Source of the DNA: Marinoscillum pacificum
Lineage (GTDB): Bacteria; Bacteroidota; Bacteroidia; Cytophagales; Cyclobacteriaceae
Reading direction: 5' to 3'
DNA: 64,000 bases
Assembly: GCF_024714495.1 (NCBI RefSeq)
Contig: NZ_JAMZMJ010000004.1
Coordinates: 124,001-188,000, forward strand
The notes beneath the pieces were generated by a model that searched no databases, was not told the origin of the DNA, and saw only the letters and a program-made list of their open reading frames with translations. Of this stretch, positions 16,819 to 25,347 are shown piece by piece (position 1 is the stretch's first letter; each line of letters begins with the position of its first letter). Position numbers and translations under genes: made by a program.

Positions 16819-17961
16819 ATGCAACAACGACTGAATTTCAACTTTCCTTGCCCAATCAGATTTGGTGCAGGAGTCATCGACGAACTAGCGGATCATTTAC
16901 TAGCCCAAGGGTTAAAACACCCACTTATTGTAACGGATCCCGTTATTGCTGACCTGGATTTTTTTAAAGACATAGTGGAATCACTGAAGAATAAAAACCT
17001 CGCAGTGGATGTCTATTCTGAAATGCATAAGAATCCTGTGAAGTCTGATGTATTGAAAGGTGGAGACTTCTATCACAATTCAGTTTGTGATTGCATCGTC
17101 GGAATTGGTGGAGGAGTAGCGTTGGATGTAGCGAGAGCAATCGTGTTACGCATCAATCACCACAGAGACTTATTTGATTACGATGACCTCATAGGAGGTG
17201 ATAAATATGTAACGGAAGATGTTCCGTACTTTGTGACTGTCCCGACCACTTCAGGTACTGGAAGTGAAGTTGGGAGAAGTGCTATCATTTCGGAAGATGA
17301 GAGCAAGAAAAAGCGCATTCTATTCGCTCCAAAACTGATGGCAAGACAGGTTTTTGCTGATCCGGAACTGACGATGGGTCTTCCATCTCATGTAACAGCA
17401 GCAACGGGTATGGATGCTTTAACGCATAACATGGAAGCCTACCTTGCTAAGAATTATCATCCAATGTGTGATGGCATCGCCCTGGAGGGAATGGCGCTAA
17501 TTGCCAAATCAATCGAAAAAGCGACTCATCACCCAGATATTCAATCTCGATCAGACATGCTTTTGGGATCGATGATGGGAGCTATAGCATTTCAAAAAGG
17601 ACTTGGAGTTGTTCACAGTTTAGCACATCCCATGTCTAGTTTATTGGACACTCATCATGGCCTGGCCAATGCGGTCAACCTACCTTATGGAATGGCTTTC
17701 AATTACAATGGCTTTGAAGCTCGTTTTGATAAAATGGCGGAATTTCTAGGAGTCATCGATGGCGATGGAGAACATGTAGTTGATTACTTGTTTGAACTGA
17801 ATCAACGACTAGAACTCCCAACACAATTGCGAGATGTGGGAGTGAAAGAAGAGCATCTGGAACCATTGGCACAATTAGCCATTCAAGACTTTGCACATCC
17901 AAATAATCCAAAACCAGTATCACTGGACGACTTTAGATCACTCTATCAAAAAGCATATTAA
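16819..17961 (+). CDS. iron-containing alcohol dehydrogenase
   Basis: This 380-residue protein belongs to the group III (Fe-ADH) dehydrogenases. It shows the NAD-binding GIGGGVALDVAR segment (about residue 95), TVPTTSGTGSEV, and metal ligands in GMDALTHNMEAY (D and H), VVHSLAHPMS (H) and DTHHGLANA (H). It oxidises a primary alcohol to an aldehyde, or the reverse, with NAD(P). It lies 29 bases after the permease and 2 bases before the amidotransferase gene. In the pathway proposed here it would oxidise the hydroxyl of a gamma-glutamylated amino alcohol. Its true substrate is not shown by the sequence. Confidence 0.92.
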   Translation: MQQRLNFNFPCPIRFGAGVIDELADHLLAQGLKHPLIVTDPVIADLDFFKDIVESLKNKNLAVDVYSEMHKNPVKSDVLKGGDFYHNSVCDCIVGIGGGVALDVARAIVLRINHHRDLFDYDDLIGGDKYVTEDVPYFVTVPTTSGTGSEVGRSAIISEDESKKKRILFAPKLMARQVFADPELTMGLPSHVTAATGMDALTHNMEAYLAKNYHPMCDGIALEGMALIAKSIEKATHHPDIQSRSDMLLGSMMGAIAFQKGLGVVHSLAHPMSSLLDTHHGLANAVNLPYGMAFNYNGFEARFDKMAEFLGVIDGDGEHVVDYLFELNQRLELPTQLRDVGVKEEHLEPLAQLAIQDFAHPNNPKPVSLDDFRSLYQKAY

Positions 17962-17963
17962 AC

Positions 17964-18722
17964 ATGCTTAAAATCGGCATATCTGCTTGCTTTATGTACC
18001 CGGACCCTGCGAGAGCAGTATTCGGACCCAAAACGCTGAATTATCTGGAAAGCGACATGGCTCGCTTTGTTTCCAAAGAGGGTGTGTTACCTATTTTAAT
18101 TCCTGACCTGGATGATGAACGATTGCTTCCAATCATTGCAGAAATGGATGGATTCGTCTTTCAAGGAGGAACAGATGTGGCCCCTGAGGCTTACGGCGAA
18201 GAGCCAATTGGTCGCTGGAAAGGTGACCCTATACGTGATGTGTATGAACTGAAGCTTTTTGAATTGGCTGTAAAAAGTGGCAAACCAATATTGGCCATCT
18301 GTCGAGGCATGCAACTGATGAATGTCTATTTTGGCGGGTCATTGTATCAAGATACTGATACGCAACTAGAAGATGTACTTACTCATCGGGATGCAGACAC
18401 ATATGATTATTTATATCATGAGGTGGCCTTTACCAAAGGGAAAATATTAGATAAAATCTATCAGAATGCTGCTGTAAAGCAAGTAAATAGTGTCCATCAT
18501 CAGTCAGTGAAAAAACTTGGTAAAAATGTAGAAATACTCGCTGAAAGTCCGACTGATGGAATCATCGAAGCAATCGGATACACCAAAGCTCCAGAAGGAT
18601 GGATCATGGGTGTCCAGTGGCATCCAGAATTTTCAGAAACTTTAAAAGAAAGCGTCATTAACGCTGATTTATTATACAATTTCTTCCTGACTCAGGTAAA
18701 ATCCTTAAAACCAGATTTGTAA
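17964..18722 (+). CDS. gamma-glutamyl-gamma-aminobutyrate hydrolase family protein (class I GATase)
   Basis: This 252-residue hydrolase belongs to the PuuD family. The catalytic triad is present: C113 in AICRGMQLMN, H220 and E222 in VQWHPEF. FQGGTDVAPEAY near residue 57 is the usual oxyanion-side motif. PuuD-type enzymes hydrolyse the gamma-glutamyl amide bond after the amine part has been oxidised. The gene starts 2 bases after the dehydrogenase gene and ends with a 1-base overlap (TAATG) with the aldehyde dehydrogenase gene. A gamma-glutamyl ligase of the glutamine synthetase family, which would be needed before it, is not in the window. It has no signal peptide. Confidence 0.9.
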   Translation: MLKIGISACFMYPDPARAVFGPKTLNYLESDMARFVSKEGVLPILIPDLDDERLLPIIAEMDGFVFQGGTDVAPEAYGEEPIGRWKGDPIRDVYELKLFELAVKSGKPILAICRGMQLMNVYFGGSLYQDTDTQLEDVLTHRDADTYDYLYHEVAFTKGKILDKIYQNAAVKQVNSVHHQSVKKLGKNVEILAESPTDGIIEAIGYTKAPEGWIMGVQWHPEFSETLKESVINADLLYNFFLTQVKSLKPDL

Positions 18723-20083
18723 TGCAAATAATCAATCCAGCTACCGAAGAAATCATTACAGAACTTCCAGAAGATTCTCAGGAAAGCATTCAGGAGAAGC
18801 TCGCTTCTTTGAGAAAAGGACAAAAAGAGTGGGCCAAAAAACCAGTTGAAGAACGACTGGAAGTCATCATCCAGTTTGGAGAGTTGGTTAAAGCCAATAA
18901 GGAAGAATTAGCCTTCGTATTGACGAGTGAAACAGGAAAGCCTATTGCTCAGTCAAGAAATGAAGTAAACGGTTCTCTCAATAGAATAGAACACCTTAAA
19001 ACCAATGCGCTTAAGTGGCTCGCTACGGAGACCGTTGCAACAGGTGATGTTACTGAAAGCATTGCCTATGAACCACTTGGAGTCATTGCGAATATTTCCG
19101 CATGGAATTTCCCGTACAATGTCGGATACAATGTGTTTCTCTATGCGATAGTAGCAGGAAATGCAGTGCTATACAAACCTTCAGAATTTGCAACGCTTAC
19201 TGGAATGAACTTTAAGGAACTGCTTCATCAAGCAGGAGTTCCTGAAAATGTATTCGACGTTGCGATTGGCACAGGTCAGGTTGGACAATATTTATTGGAT
19301 GCTGATTTAGATGGATACTTCTTCACGGGCTCATACAAAACAGGAGTTCATATTGCCAAGTCTGTAGCTCATAAACTGGTGCCTGTTCAGCTAGAACTTG
19401 GCGGGAAAGATCCACTCTATGTGATGGATGACATTGCTGACATCAAGCAAGCTGCTATCAATGCTGCAGAAGGTGCTTTTTATAACAATGGCCAAAGCTG
19501 CTGTGCGGTGGAGCGCATTTATGTGCAGGATAAAATCTATGATGAGTTTGTGAAGCACTTTGTAGAAGAAGTAAAATCTTATCCAATGGGAGATCCTACC
19601 GAGGACGCTACATTCACTGGTCCTTTGACCAGAGCACAACAAGTAGAAGTTATTTTGGAGCAATTAAATGATTCTATTCAAAAAGGTGCAAAAATCTTAC
19701 TCGGTGGCGACCAACCTGAAGGACCAGGATATTATCTAAACCCCACAGTAGTAGTTGATACCAACCATGAGATGGAGCTCATGAAGGAAGAGTCTTTTGG
19801 CCCAGTGATCGGCATTCAAAAAGTCAATACGGATGCTGAAGCTTTGGAATTGATGCAAGACACGCCTTATGGCTTAACTGCTGCTATTTATTCTACGGAT
19901 GAAGCTCGTGCAAAAGCTCTCTTAGATGAAATGAACGTTGGGACGGTTTACTGGAACTGTTGTGATCGCGTAAGTCCAAATACTCCTTGGTCTGGTAGAA
20001 AAAATTCTGGATTGGGATCTACTCTTTCCTCTCAAGGAATCAGAGCGTTTACTCAGCCGAAGAGTTATCAGATGAGAGGCTGA
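18722..20083 (+). CDS. NAD(P)-dependent aldehyde dehydrogenase
   Basis: This 453-residue enzyme has the ALDH fold with ISAWNFPYNVGYN, the nucleotide-binding FTGSYKTGV, general base E225 in LELGGKDP and catalytic C260 in NNGQSCCAVER. It would oxidise an aldehyde to a carboxylate. It is the last gene of the permease - Fe-ADH - PuuD-like - ALDH operon, coupled to the preceding gene by TAATG. The alcohol dehydrogenase and this enzyme together would turn a hydroxyl into a carboxylate while the amine is shielded by glutamate; succinate-semialdehyde or betaine-aldehyde type activity is an alternative. It converges directly with the sensor kinase gene, leaving no gap. Confidence 0.93.
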   Translation: MQIINPATEEIITELPEDSQESIQEKLASLRKGQKEWAKKPVEERLEVIIQFGELVKANKEELAFVLTSETGKPIAQSRNEVNGSLNRIEHLKTNALKWLATETVATGDVTESIAYEPLGVIANISAWNFPYNVGYNVFLYAIVAGNAVLYKPSEFATLTGMNFKELLHQAGVPENVFDVAIGTGQVGQYLLDADLDGYFFTGSYKTGVHIAKSVAHKLVPVQLELGGKDPLYVMDDIADIKQAAINAAEGAFYNNGQSCCAVERIYVQDKIYDEFVKHFVEEVKSYPMGDPTEDATFTGPLTRAQQVEVILEQLNDSIQKGAKILLGGDQPEGPGYYLNPTVVVDTNHEMELMKEESFGPVIGIQKVNTDAEALELMQDTPYGLTAAIYSTDEARAKALLDEMNVGTVYWNCCDRVSPNTPWSGRKNSGLGSTLSSQGIRAFTQPKSYQMRG

Positions 20084-22366
20084 TTACAGAAACGATCTCA
20101 ACTTCTCTTCCAAGTCTGCTGGACTAAAAGGCTTTGGCAGCATACCGTTAAAGCCTTTCTCTTTCAAGTCGTCCATATTAACAGAGGCCGCAGTAAGGGC
20201 AACTATCGGCCCTTCAAATCCCATCAGACGGAGCTGCTTGGTTGCCTCAAATCCGTCCATTACTGGCATTTGCAAATCCATCAAAACCAGATCAAACGTT
20301 AAGTTGGACATGTGTACCAATGCCTCTTTTCCGCTTTCAGCTACGATTACGGCAATGTCCCATTTTTCTAATTGACGTTTGGCGATCAATATATTCATTG
20401 GGTTATCCTCCACCAGAAGCACTCGAATATTCTCAAACTTCGGCTTTTCTACAACCACTTCTTCGTGCTGCTTTTTCTCAGCTATTTGACAAGGTATTGT
20501 AAACCAAAATTTCGAGCCAACGCCATGCATACTTTCTATCTCAATGGTGCCTTTCATGAGTTCTACCAATTTTCTACTAATCGCTAATCCAAGGCCTGCT
20601 CCGCCAAACTTTCTGGAGATAGAGCTATTCGCTTGCTCGAATGCATCAAAAATTTTCTTCCTTTCAACTTCTGATATTCCGGTTCCAGTATCTATGACAC
20701 TAAACTTTAGGTTGACATGCTCATCATCTGCACCTTCTTTGGACACTTGAAAAATCACACTTCCTGTGACTGTAAACTTGATCGCATTTCCCAGGAGATT
20801 AACCAACACCTGGCTGAGGCGCGTCTTATCAATCAGCACATTTTTTGGCAAGGTTTCATCATATTCCAGCCGGAACTCTAATTTCTTGGCACGTGCAAGG
20901 GGCTCCAGAACATCCATTTGACTCTGACAGAGCTTCTTGAGGTTAGAAACACCATAGTCCAACTCAAGCTTTCCGGACTCTATTCGGTTATAATCGAGAA
21001 CATTGTTAATCAATGCCAATAACGAATCTGAAGACGTTTTTAGCCTCTTCAAATCTTCCATTTGTTCTTGCTTAGGGTCACTATCCAATAAATGATAAGT
21101 CGTTCCTATAACTGCATTGAGCGGAGTGCGAATCTCATGACTCATTACCGAAAGAAAATCTGATTTAGCCTTAGCCAATTCCTCAGCATCCTGCTTGCCT
21201 CTCCTCCAGTTTTCCGTAAAGTTCCTGGATAAAATCAATGCCTGAAACATGAAGAAGGTCAATTCCCCCGCCATGGTCACCAATCGATTTTCATCAATTG
21301 CATTTAAGTAATTGAGAGTTTTGAAAGAGAAGATAATGAACACTCCCAGCACACCGTAAAGCGAATACATGGATCCAGGCCTTCTTTTCAGCGCAGCTTT
21401 GATGATGATAACGATCATCAATACAATTCCTATTAATAGCAGGTATAAATAATACGTGTTGAGCTGAGTGAAAATATGAACAGGCAGCAGAGTGGATGCC
21501 ACCCAACCTAGTGATAAGAAAGTAAAGGTCCGCGTAAGTTTGGTAGGCGCCTCCTCTGGAAATAAGCTTTCCAGATATAGTGAGAAAAAGGCTCCGCACA
21601 AATAAAACGTCGCATATTCCAACATGATTCCCAGATGATAGGGCATGTCTATGAGGTCATGTAACACATAATTATGCCAACCTAGAATTCGGTAAGAATA
21701 AGAAAGCGTAAACAAGGCAAAGAATAGAATCGAATAATCCTGCTTTCCATGAAAATAGAGTCCCAGGAAAAACAGCGTTGCAAGTATTAGAAAGCCAGTT
21801 AAAAAGAAATCGTAGGAATCATCAAGAAACTTTTGATGCATCACATCTTGCTCAAGACCTATGGCAATTGGCTTATTTCCTATACCTCGCTTTTGATGTG
21901 TAAAATTAGATATCGGAATAACAATACTTAGTGTATCACTAGCCAAGTCATGAATAGGAATATACAAGACTCTTCTACCTGGCTCAGAGGTTTCCGCATT
22001 TTTCCCCAATTTCCCTACATGTCTCTTTTTGACACCATTTAGGATAATTTCATAGCCACTGAAATAATCTGGCACCTTGATCATAAGCTCTTCTGCATGA
22101 TCGACTAGCACCGTCAACTGGTAGGTTCCAAAACCAAAATCCGGGTATCCCATTTGATCAGCCCTCGCTTTGGAGATATCCACCAACTCGCCGCCAGTAC
22201 ATAGCGAATCAATGCATGATTCATAGTACTTCCATGGACCGGCTAATTCCACAAATTTATTGGTCTCCCAGTCTTGTTGACGAAGGTCGACTATAGCCAA
22301 ATCAGAAGCATTGGAAACCAATGAAAGGTAGAGCGGTATGATGTATATCAGCAGCCTGTTAATCAT
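20084..22366 (-). CDS. 7TMR-DISM hybrid sensor histidine kinase / response regulator
   Basis: I use the ATG at 22366 (760 residues), because the signal peptide begins there (MINRLLIYIIPLYLSL); a longer frame runs to 22408. An extracellular jelly-roll-like sensor (about 25-175) is followed by seven membrane helices (about 185-385), a HisKA domain with H410 in MSHEIRTPLN, an HATPase domain (NLLGNAIKF, DTGTGIS, GAGLGLAIS) and a C-terminal receiver with D697 in MDLQMPVMDG and K in LPKPFS. There is no output domain, so it probably signals through a phosphorelay partner. The ligand is unknown; the DISM domain often binds carbohydrate. It is a single gene, convergent with the ALDH gene. Confidence 0.93.
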   Translation of the reverse strand: MINRLLIYIIPLYLSLVSNASDLAIVDLRQQDWETNKFVELAGPWKYYESCIDSLCTGGELVDISKARADQMGYPDFGFGTYQLTVLVDHAEELMIKVPDYFSGYEIILNGVKKRHVGKLGKNAETSEPGRRVLYIPIHDLASDTLSIVIPISNFTHQKRGIGNKPIAIGLEQDVMHQKFLDDSYDFFLTGFLILATLFFLGLYFHGKQDYSILFFALFTLSYSYRILGWHNYVLHDLIDMPYHLGIMLEYATFYLCGAFFSLYLESLFPEEAPTKLTRTFTFLSLGWVASTLLPVHIFTQLNTYYLYLLLIGIVLMIVIIIKAALKRRPGSMYSLYGVLGVFIIFSFKTLNYLNAIDENRLVTMAGELTFFMFQALILSRNFTENWRRGKQDAEELAKAKSDFLSVMSHEIRTPLNAVIGTTYHLLDSDPKQEQMEDLKRLKTSSDSLLALINNVLDYNRIESGKLELDYGVSNLKKLCQSQMDVLEPLARAKKLEFRLEYDETLPKNVLIDKTRLSQVLVNLLGNAIKFTVTGSVIFQVSKEGADDEHVNLKFSVIDTGTGISEVERKKIFDAFEQANSSISRKFGGAGLGLAISRKLVELMKGTIEIESMHGVGSKFWFTIPCQIAEKKQHEEVVVEKPKFENIRVLLVEDNPMNILIAKRQLEKWDIAVIVAESGKEALVHMSNLTFDLVLMDLQMPVMDGFEATKQLRLMGFEGPIVALTAASVNMDDLKEKGFNGMLPKPFSPADLEEKLRSFL

Positions 22367-22491
22367 GATTATGTGGCTAAAGATAAGTGGAATAGGTTCT
22401 AAATGCATTGTAAATAGACGAGCAGGTATATTTATCGACTAAAGCAGGCAAATGGCAAATGACCAGAAAAGCCTATCTTGCGGGGCTAGAA

Positions 22492-23403
22492 ATGGAATCA
22501 ATAGACAACATCACCCTGAACTTCTCTGACCAGAATATATTCTTGTTGAATATAAGTTTGGGAATCATCATGTTTGGTGTATCACTAAAGCTTACACCTG
22601 ACGATTTCAAAATGGTACTGGCCAATCCTTTGGGAACCTTTGTTGGAGTACTTTCTCAGTTTGTAGTTCTACCTATTCTAACCTTTATAATCATTTGGAT
22701 TTTGGAACCTCGCCCAAGTTTTGCATTGGGAATGATGATGGTAGCTGCCTGTCCTGGAGGTAATATCAGCAACTTCTTCTCAGCGCTGGCAAAAGGAAAC
22801 ATTGCTTTATCAGTTAGTTTAACGGCCATTTCGAGTGTCCTTGCCATCTTTATGACGCCTATAAATCTGGCATTTTGGGCAGGCATGTATGAACCAACTT
22901 CCCAATTACTTACCGACATTAGTTTGGATTATTGGGGCGTGTTTGAAACGATCGTCATCATTCTAGGGATTCCACTTATTCTCGGGATGACCTTCCGTCA
23001 CAAGTTTCCAAAACTTTCCGAAAAACTACATCCATACATGCATTATGGATCCATTTTGACCTTTGCGGCTATCGTAATTCTTGCGTTTACTGCCAACATT
23101 GATATTTTCCTCAACTACATCTATCTGGTTGTCTTTTTAGTCTTTGTTCACAATGCCGTAGCACTGCTATCTGGTTATCAATTAGGCAAATTATTCAAAC
23201 TAAATGAACCCGACAGAAGATCATTGGCTATAGAAACTGGAATTCAAAATTCTGGACTCGGATTAGTCCTTATATTTGCGTTTTTTGACGGACTTGGAGG
23301 CATGGCTATTGTAGCCGCCTGGTGGGGAATCTGGCACATAGTAGCGGGTATGTCTGTCTCTTATTTTTGGAATTACAGAGTATCAACAGTAACGGCAAAA
23401 TGA
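22492..23403 (+). CDS. bile acid:sodium symporter family (BASS) transporter
   Basis: This membrane protein has about nine to ten helices with the BASS motifs MMVAACPGGNISNFFSALA near residue 85 and ETGIQNSGLGLVL near 255, which form the crossed sodium-binding helices. I prefer the ATG at 22492 (303 residues), which gives the usual short N-terminus; the frame is open from 22459. Family members import bile acids, pyruvate, pantothenate or other organic anions with sodium; in a marine-type bacterium a small organic acid is more likely. The stop overlaps the acyltransferase start (ATGA at 23400). Confidence 0.92.
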   Translation: MESIDNITLNFSDQNIFLLNISLGIIMFGVSLKLTPDDFKMVLANPLGTFVGVLSQFVVLPILTFIIIWILEPRPSFALGMMMVAACPGGNISNFFSALAKGNIALSVSLTAISSVLAIFMTPINLAFWAGMYEPTSQLLTDISLDYWGVFETIVIILGIPLILGMTFRHKFPKLSEKLHPYMHYGSILTFAAIVILAFTANIDIFLNYIYLVVFLVFVHNAVALLSGYQLGKLFKLNEPDRRSLAIETGIQNSGLGLVLIFAFFDGLGGMAIVAAWWGIWHIVAGMSVSYFWNYRVSTVTAK

Positions 23404-24446
23404 ACGCACACTGGTTTTATTATTTAGTTAAATCAACTGGTTGGTTAGGGTCTCAATTATTTTTCGGAGGAATCAAAATTCTCGGAAAAGACAAATTTCC
23501 TACGGATGGTGCTGTCTTGCTAGCTCCCAATCATCAGGGAGCCTTTATGGACGCCATTGTAGCTGGTACGTTTGCAAAAAAACCGGTTTCATTTCTAACC
23601 AGAGCGGACGTATTTAACAAGTGGACGAACCCGATTCTCAAGTCCCTCAACATGATGCCGATTTATCGTATCAGAGATGGAATACAAAGTCTTTCACAAA
23701 ATGATGCGGTATTCGATACCTGCTTCAAAATGCTATCTGAGGAAAGGGTTATCCTGATATTCCCAGAAGGCAACCATGGTAAAGAACACTATTTAAGGCC
23801 AATATCTAAAGGAACTGCCAGACTTGCACTAGATGCTCGCGATCAAATAGATCCCAACACCAAAATATATATCGTTCCTGTAGGAATCAATTACTTTTCT
23901 CATAGTCAGCCATTGGCTAAAGTTTTCTTGAAATACGGAGATCCAATAGAGCTTAGTCAGTACATGGAGATCTACCGTGAGCACAAACAAAAAGGGTATA
24001 ATACCTTAAAAGCTGATTTGACTCAAGCGATGAAAGATGTGCTCATTCTACCTGAAAACGATGAAAACTATGAGAAAAAGAAGGAGTGGATTTTCCAATC
24101 TAAACACGAGTCATTAAGCTTTGATAAACTCAAAGAAATGGGTCGTGGCGATCATTATGAGGAAGTAAAACCTAGAAAGAAAAACTTCTTTGTGAAGATG
24201 TTGATTGCGTTTTTCTCCATCTTCAATTTCCCAGCACTGCTTGGCTTGAAAAAACTATTGGGAATAGTGAAAGACCCTGTATTCAAAGTCTCTTTGAAAT
24301 ACTTAGGTGGAGGTATTTTCCATATCCTGTGGTGGATCATTGTATACACCATCGGAGCAACCACAATCGGTTGGGAAGCTGGATTATTGTTCGTGACCAC
24401 ATGCATTATGACCATGTATGCACGTCAATCACTCATCAAATTCTAA
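23400..24446 (+). CDS. 1-acyl-sn-glycerol-3-phosphate acyltransferase-like protein
   Basis: This PlsC-type acyltransferase of 348 residues has the acyltransferase motif NHQGAFMD (H44 to D50, one residue longer than the classic HX4D and normal for a Bacteroidota subgroup) and FPEGNHG as the phosphate-binding motif. Two C-terminal hydrophobic segments (about 275-295 and 305-340) suggest membrane anchoring. It would transfer an acyl chain to a lyso-glycerolipid or related lipid. The start at 23400 overlaps the transporter stop by 4 bases; an upstream in-frame ATG at 23322 lies inside the transporter gene and is less likely. It ends 3 bases before the convergent MORN gene. Confidence 0.88.
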   Translation: MNAHWFYYLVKSTGWLGSQLFFGGIKILGKDKFPTDGAVLLAPNHQGAFMDAIVAGTFAKKPVSFLTRADVFNKWTNPILKSLNMMPIYRIRDGIQSLSQNDAVFDTCFKMLSEERVILIFPEGNHGKEHYLRPISKGTARLALDARDQIDPNTKIYIVPVGINYFSHSQPLAKVFLKYGDPIELSQYMEIYREHKQKGYNTLKADLTQAMKDVLILPENDENYEKKKEWIFQSKHESLSFDKLKEMGRGDHYEEVKPRKKNFFVKMLIAFFSIFNFPALLGLKKLLGIVKDPVFKVSLKYLGGGIFHILWWIIVYTIGATTIGWEAGLLFVTTCIMTMYARQSLIKF

Positions 24447-24449
24447 GCT

Positions 24450-25310
24450 TTAATTCCCGGCTCTGAAGTTTTTGCGATCATAGATTAATCGACCGTCTTT
24501 ATCCCATTCTTTACTGATGAAAGGGGGAGTTTTATCAAAAGGCTCAAGTGGGTAATGAACTTCTCGTTTTACCCTGCGATTGTCATAGTATTCTCGCCAG
24601 ATACCCACCCGATTATCATGTTGATAATGACCTACTACCGCTAGACTACCATTTTCATGGTAAGCGAAATACTCTCCTTCACGCTCACCGAAGTGTACAG
24701 GAATCATTTCTTTTAATTTTTCACGATCAAAGTCATAGTAAGCTAACCTTGATTCCTTTGGCCATCCTTTATAATATATCTCCTTGTCCATCAAGATGTC
24801 AGAAGTATTGTAGCGAACCCATCGGCCATGCTTCATCCCTTTATAGTAATGGCCTTCTTCCAAAATTTGGTCTCCGCGCTTTTTGATGTAATGCCCATGC
24901 ATAACACCGGCATAGCCTTTTTTAGCCTTTAGTGAATTCTGGATTTTCTTTTTCTTGAAGTCATACCAATAGAAGTCCCTGGCATAAGGATCCGGACCAA
25001 CATAGTCTTTGTCCTTTAGATAATGAAAAAGCTCAACTACTGTTCTTTCTCCAAAACCAGTTTTAGCGTAGCCTCTCTTGGTTTTGATACCAAAATAGAT
25101 CTTCGGATTGACCTTCTTCTCTTTCTTCTTACCTTCTTTATCATCGTCTTTGTCCGTACGCTCCAGGTCTACTTCAGAGTCTATAGACAATGGCGTTTCA
25201 TACTTGGTCTGAAATAACTCATCCACAGATGAAATTTCCTGCGCATTTACCTGCAAGGAAACCACTCCCAAAACGATGATTAAGAATACTTTTGGATCGA
25301 ATACTTTCAT
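24450..25310 (-). CDS. exported MORN-variant (YwqK-like) repeat protein
   Basis: The 286-residue protein has a signal peptide (about 1-23, ending VNAQE). A Lys/Asp/Glu-rich linker (about 45-70) follows, then repeated motifs of the YwqK/MORN type: GHYIKKRGDQILEEGHYYKG, MKHGRWVRYN, GEREGEYFAYHENG, DNRVGIWREYYDN. Databases label similar proteins as a 'YwqK family antitoxin', but no toxin gene is adjacent, and a secreted protein cannot be a cytoplasmic antitoxin. It is probably an envelope protein with a peptide- or lipid-binding beta-sheet repeat. It is transcribed alone; the M14 peptidase gene upstream ends 38 bases before it. Confidence 0.8.
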   Translation of the reverse strand: MKVFDPKVFLIIVLGVVSLQVNAQEISSVDELFQTKYETPLSIDSEVDLERTDKDDDKEGKKKEKKVNPKIYFGIKTKRGYAKTGFGERTVVELFHYLKDKDYVGPDPYARDFYWYDFKKKKIQNSLKAKKGYAGVMHGHYIKKRGDQILEEGHYYKGMKHGRWVRYNTSDILMDKEIYYKGWPKESRLAYYDFDREKLKEMIPVHFGEREGEYFAYHENGSLAVVGHYQHDNRVGIWREYYDNRRVKREVHYPLEPFDKTPPFISKEWDKDGRLIYDRKNFRAGN

Positions 25311-25347
25311 TGTAACTCCTTAACGCAACGAAGCTAAGAAAATTTCA

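Noticed and set aside
15470-20083. Classical ethanolamine microcompartment (eut) locus
   Set aside because: No ammonia-lyase, shell protein or EutJ/EutD-like gene is seen; the amidotransferase points to another route.
24450-25310. Toxin-antitoxin system suggested by the YwqK family name
   Set aside because: The protein has a signal peptide and no toxin gene is next to it.
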